From Eriocheir sinensis (lineage: Eukaryota; Arthropoda; Malacostraca; Decapoda; Varunidae): 64,000 nt of DNA. The stretch's first letter is position 1; every line of letters begins with the position of its first letter. Under the pieces are notes generated by a model. That model made no database searches. It saw nothing but the letters and a program-made list of their open reading frames with translations, and was not told where the DNA came from. Position numbers and translations under genes: made by a program. Location: NCBI RefSeq assembly GCF_024679095.1, contig NC_066522.1, forward strand, positions 12,809,253 to 12,873,252, written 5' to 3'. Shown in pieces: positions 61,440-64,000 of the stretch.

Positions 61440-62060
61440 GGTTTTTGATGGTTCTTTTATCGCTCTGCCCCTTCAGCACCCTCCTATTTCAGCCCTTCCT
61501 TCTCTGCCTCCCCCCGGCCACTTCAAGTTCGCTACCCATGCCCAGATTCCTCCGCTCCCTGTAGCCAGCCTTTTCCCGTTTCCACTGTAGGCCTATCCTT
61601 TTATCTCCTAACCAGTTTCCTCATGTTCTCCCGCACTTGTTCTGTTCTCCCTCAGTTCCTTTCTGTTCTTCCCTTCTCACTCAGTTACTCCTTTTCCTTT
61701 CTTTTTCAATTCCTTTCTGTTCTTGTTCTCATCAGCTCCTCTTTTCTTTCTCGGCTCCTTTCTGTTCTTGCCTCATCAGTTACTCTTTTTCCTTCCTTCT
61801 GCAACTCCTTTCCGTTCTTGTTCTCATCAGCTCCTCCTTCTACTTTCTTCCTCGGCTTCTTTATGTTCTTGCCTTAGCCTTCCTCAGCTCTTTTCTGTTC
61901 TTCCCTTTCCCTTCCTCAACTCCTTTCCGTTCTCCCCTTAACATTCCTCAACTCCTCTATGTTCTTCCCTTACCCTTCCTCAGCCCCTTCTCTTCTTTCC
62001 TCTGCCTTCTTCAGCTCCTTTCTGCTCATGCCTTCCCCTTCATGCACCTCGCGGTTGGTG
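61440..62060. repeat. Pyrimidine-rich degenerate tandem repeat
   Basis: Units of about 38-60 bp around CTCCTTTCTGTTCTTxxC and CTCATCAGCTCCT recur from 61620 to 62050. 61100-61430 and 62070-62530 show no gene. Confidence 0.75.
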
Positions 62061-62539
62061 GGCGGCGTGAAAAAAAAAAAAAAATAAGATGAACGAGTCA
62101 GCTTTCTTTGTGAGGACTCTTCTGGAAAAGGTATCGTTGGGAGAAAGGAAACACAGGACAGAAGGAAGGACATTCACCTACTCACCACCACATATCTACC
62201 GCCGCTGTTGTTGTTGTTTACTGTTCACGTATGCAACTCACCAAACAGGTAACGACGTAATTAAGGGTTTTATATTCAGCACCTGCCCCATTAAACGCAA
62301 GCTGGCGTCACTAATGGGCATCTAACGTCCATAGCAATTTGTATCGGCCGTATGTATTGCAGAAGATAACTTGAATACCATATAACTATCATATATAAAG
62401 CGTGTTCGTAAGGTTCAAGTAACAAACGACGTAATTCCTTGAAGCGCACAGCATTCGCACCAGCTTCGTGTCTCGTGTAAGTAAACAATGGAGACTATTT
62501 TAACCTGATGATGGCGATGATGATAGTGGCGCGTAACAA

Positions 62540-62662
62540 CATCACTTCTGGAGGACTCGCAAAGGTGTTATTACCCGGAACACAACAAGCTCAAGGGCCA
62601 AAGAGACGGAGACGTGCACTGAGACCACGCGCAGTAATGTATACCTCCAGCTTTACCTTTCT
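62540..62662 (+). mobile_element. SINE family 2, 3'-half fragment
   Basis: CAAGCTCAAGGGCCAAAGAG, CACTGAGACCACGCGCAG and CCTCCAGCTTTACCTT match, with divergence, the 3' half of the SINE at 28886-29195 (GGTTCAAGGGTCAA, GAGGCCACGCGC, CCCAGCTTTACCTT). Confidence 0.6.
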
Positions 62663-63090
62663 TCTCTTCTCCCCTTCCTTCCCTCAATGCTTCCTTCCTT
62701 CCTGTCTCCCTTCCTTCCCTCCTTCCTTCTTCTTTCCATCTTTTTTTTTCTTTTCTCTTGCCTTCTTACCTCTCTCCCATTCTTTCCTTCCTTCTCCTCG
62801 CCTTCTCGTCCTCCCTTCCTTCTCTTCCCTCTTTCCTCTTTCCTGTTCCCTTTCATCATTATTTCTTCCCTATCGCTTTCTTTCCTCTCTCTGTTCTCTC
62901 CTTCCTTCTCGCCTTCTCGTCCTCCCTTCCTTCTCTTCCCTCTTTCCTCCTTCCTATATCCTTTCATCCTTATTTCTTTCCTATCGCTTTCTTTCCTCTC
63001 TCTGTTCTCTCCTTCCTTCTCGCCTTCTCGTCCTCCCTTCCTTCGCTTCCCGTTTTTCCTCCCTCCTACATTTTTTCTTCCTCCGCTTCT
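62655..63090. repeat. Pyrimidine tract with 111-bp tandem repeat
   Basis: CGCCTTCTCGTCCTCCCTTC starts at 62799, 62910 and 63021, a 111-bp step, with TATCGCTTTCTTTCCTCTCT in each. 111 is a multiple of three, which explains the open frames on both strands. No domain seen. Confidence 0.88.
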
Positions 63091-63299
63091 TCCCTCGCTT
63101 CTTGGTTGGGTTCGTCCCATACTTAGTCTCGTGTCTTCCCTCGGTTTTATGGTCTGCAGTTTGTGTCTTGCCTCCGACAGTGTAACGGAGACCGACAGTT
63201 TTGCGGTTACTTTCCTCCCTCGGTGTTGGCTGTAACGTCTTCTGTACACCTGTGCCATGAAACGTGGTTATTATGTTCGGTGCTGGAGACAGAGGGACG

Positions 63300-63468
63300 A
63301 ATAGGCTTCCCACTATTTCCTCACTTATTTTGATCTTTGCACCGCTCTGTACTATGTTTTTTTTTTCTTGGAGGTTTGAAGGTTGGTAGAATACATGTAT
63401 GGCAGCAGAGGAGCATTTGGTTGAGTAGGAGATTAGATACTGGCGCGTTACTAATATCAATCTTAACA

Positions 63469-63547
<79 letters not shown>

Positions 63548-63800
63548 TTCATGGCCATTTCCACACTTGTTTTGATCTTTACACTCTTTCCAACGATTTT
63601 CCTAAGATAAGATATTTATGCGTTAATAATACCAATTTTAACCAAATAAACGCTTCAATGTCTTCTAGCAAAGTTCGATGTGAGGGACAGAGGGACGGAT
63701 AAACACCAGTATCTTCTTGCAGAGTTCGATGTGTTATAGAGTTCGATGTGGGTTACAGAGGGACGCATTTACACCGTCAGTATATTCTAGTAATGCTTCA
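63300..63800. repeat. (CA)n microsatellite with flanking direct repeats
   Basis: (CA)n of about 75 bp at 63472-63546. Similar segments flank it: TTTTGATCTTTGCAC and TTTTGATCTTTACAC; GCGTTACTAATATCAATCTT and GCGTTAATAATACCAATTTT. GAGTTCGATGTG recurs at 63730-63760 after AAGTTCGATGTG at 63671. The last 200 bp are unremarkable. Confidence 0.8.
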
Positions 63801-64000
63801 TCTTTTCCCAGTTTATGGATTTCAAATATTCATGGGTGACGTCAAGGTCTTTTCCGGGTCATATTGATTTTTTTGCCATCACTCATATTACGCTTTGGTT
63901 TATGGGAAACTAAACTGAATGTTGTGACTTTTTTCCCTTAATTCTAATCTGTGAAGGAAGAAGTATAACGCGCGCCGGTCACGTAAGGAGGGAGCTGGTC

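Overview
This is a eukaryotic, gene-poor and repeat-dominated window. The best guess for the source is a decapod crustacean, probably crab-like. The reasons are a spliced gene for a secreted chitin-binding (cuticle/peritrophin-type) protein, CR1-type LINE fragments and tRNA-headed SINEs in an arthropod style, and extreme density of di- and trinucleotide microsatellites. The species assignment is inference; no search was run. There are no prokaryotic operons, no CRISPR array and no rRNA genes.

Layout. 1-5.8 kb: purine/pyrimidine tracts, a LINE relic (1735-2195), a palindromic TCC/GGA composite tandem repeat carrying a SINE (2990-3305), and (CTAT)n and (CA)n microsatellites. 6.2-11.3 kb: two adjacent AT-rich satellite-like arrays with units of about 128-150 bp. 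11.3-12.8 kb: two tandemly expanded copies of a small inverted-repeat element (called MITE-A here). 13.6-17.0 kb: purine tract. 17.46-20.95 kb: the most complete transposon, a minus-strand CR1-like LINE with ORF1 esterase end, APE endonuclease and reverse transcriptase, inactivated by stops, frameshifts and a catalytic substitution. 20.95-27.3 kb: long purine tracts and microsatellites with a LINE 3' end at 23.9 kb. 27.7-30.7 kb: two SINEs, degenerate repeats and a MITE-A copy with four 144-bp tandem units. 30.7-34.4 kb: several minisatellites (51, 62, 35 and about 165 bp) and a poly(A)-tailed short retroposon (called R129 here). 34.5-35.7 kb: two more MITE-A copies.

36.75-39.53 kb holds the one convincing protein-coding gene: TATA box, initiator, two 5' exons, signal peptide, Q/P/S-rich spacer and a single six-cysteine type-2 chitin-binding domain (CPAP1-like), with consistent GT-AG introns and a polyadenylation signal. 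Just downstream lies about 3.1 kb of a G/T-only 22-bp minisatellite (39.78-42.85 kb), then a LINE relic. 45.1-49 kb is dense in MITE-A copies, a separate terminal-inverted-repeat element, a foldback hairpin and a LINE 3' end. 49.1-52.4 kb has a 61-66 bp tandem array split by an insert whose inverted homologue sits 2.4 kb away, and one possible promoter/first exon. 52.6-64 kb is mostly pyrimidine tracts, microsatellites, a 139-bp satellite, LINE/SINE relics and a possible CpG-rich exon.

I found no obviously new protein system. The most interesting signal is structural: one MITE family has seeded at least three tandem arrays with different periods within 25 kb. Nearly all long open frames in the window are by-products of simple repeats and are not annotated as genes.
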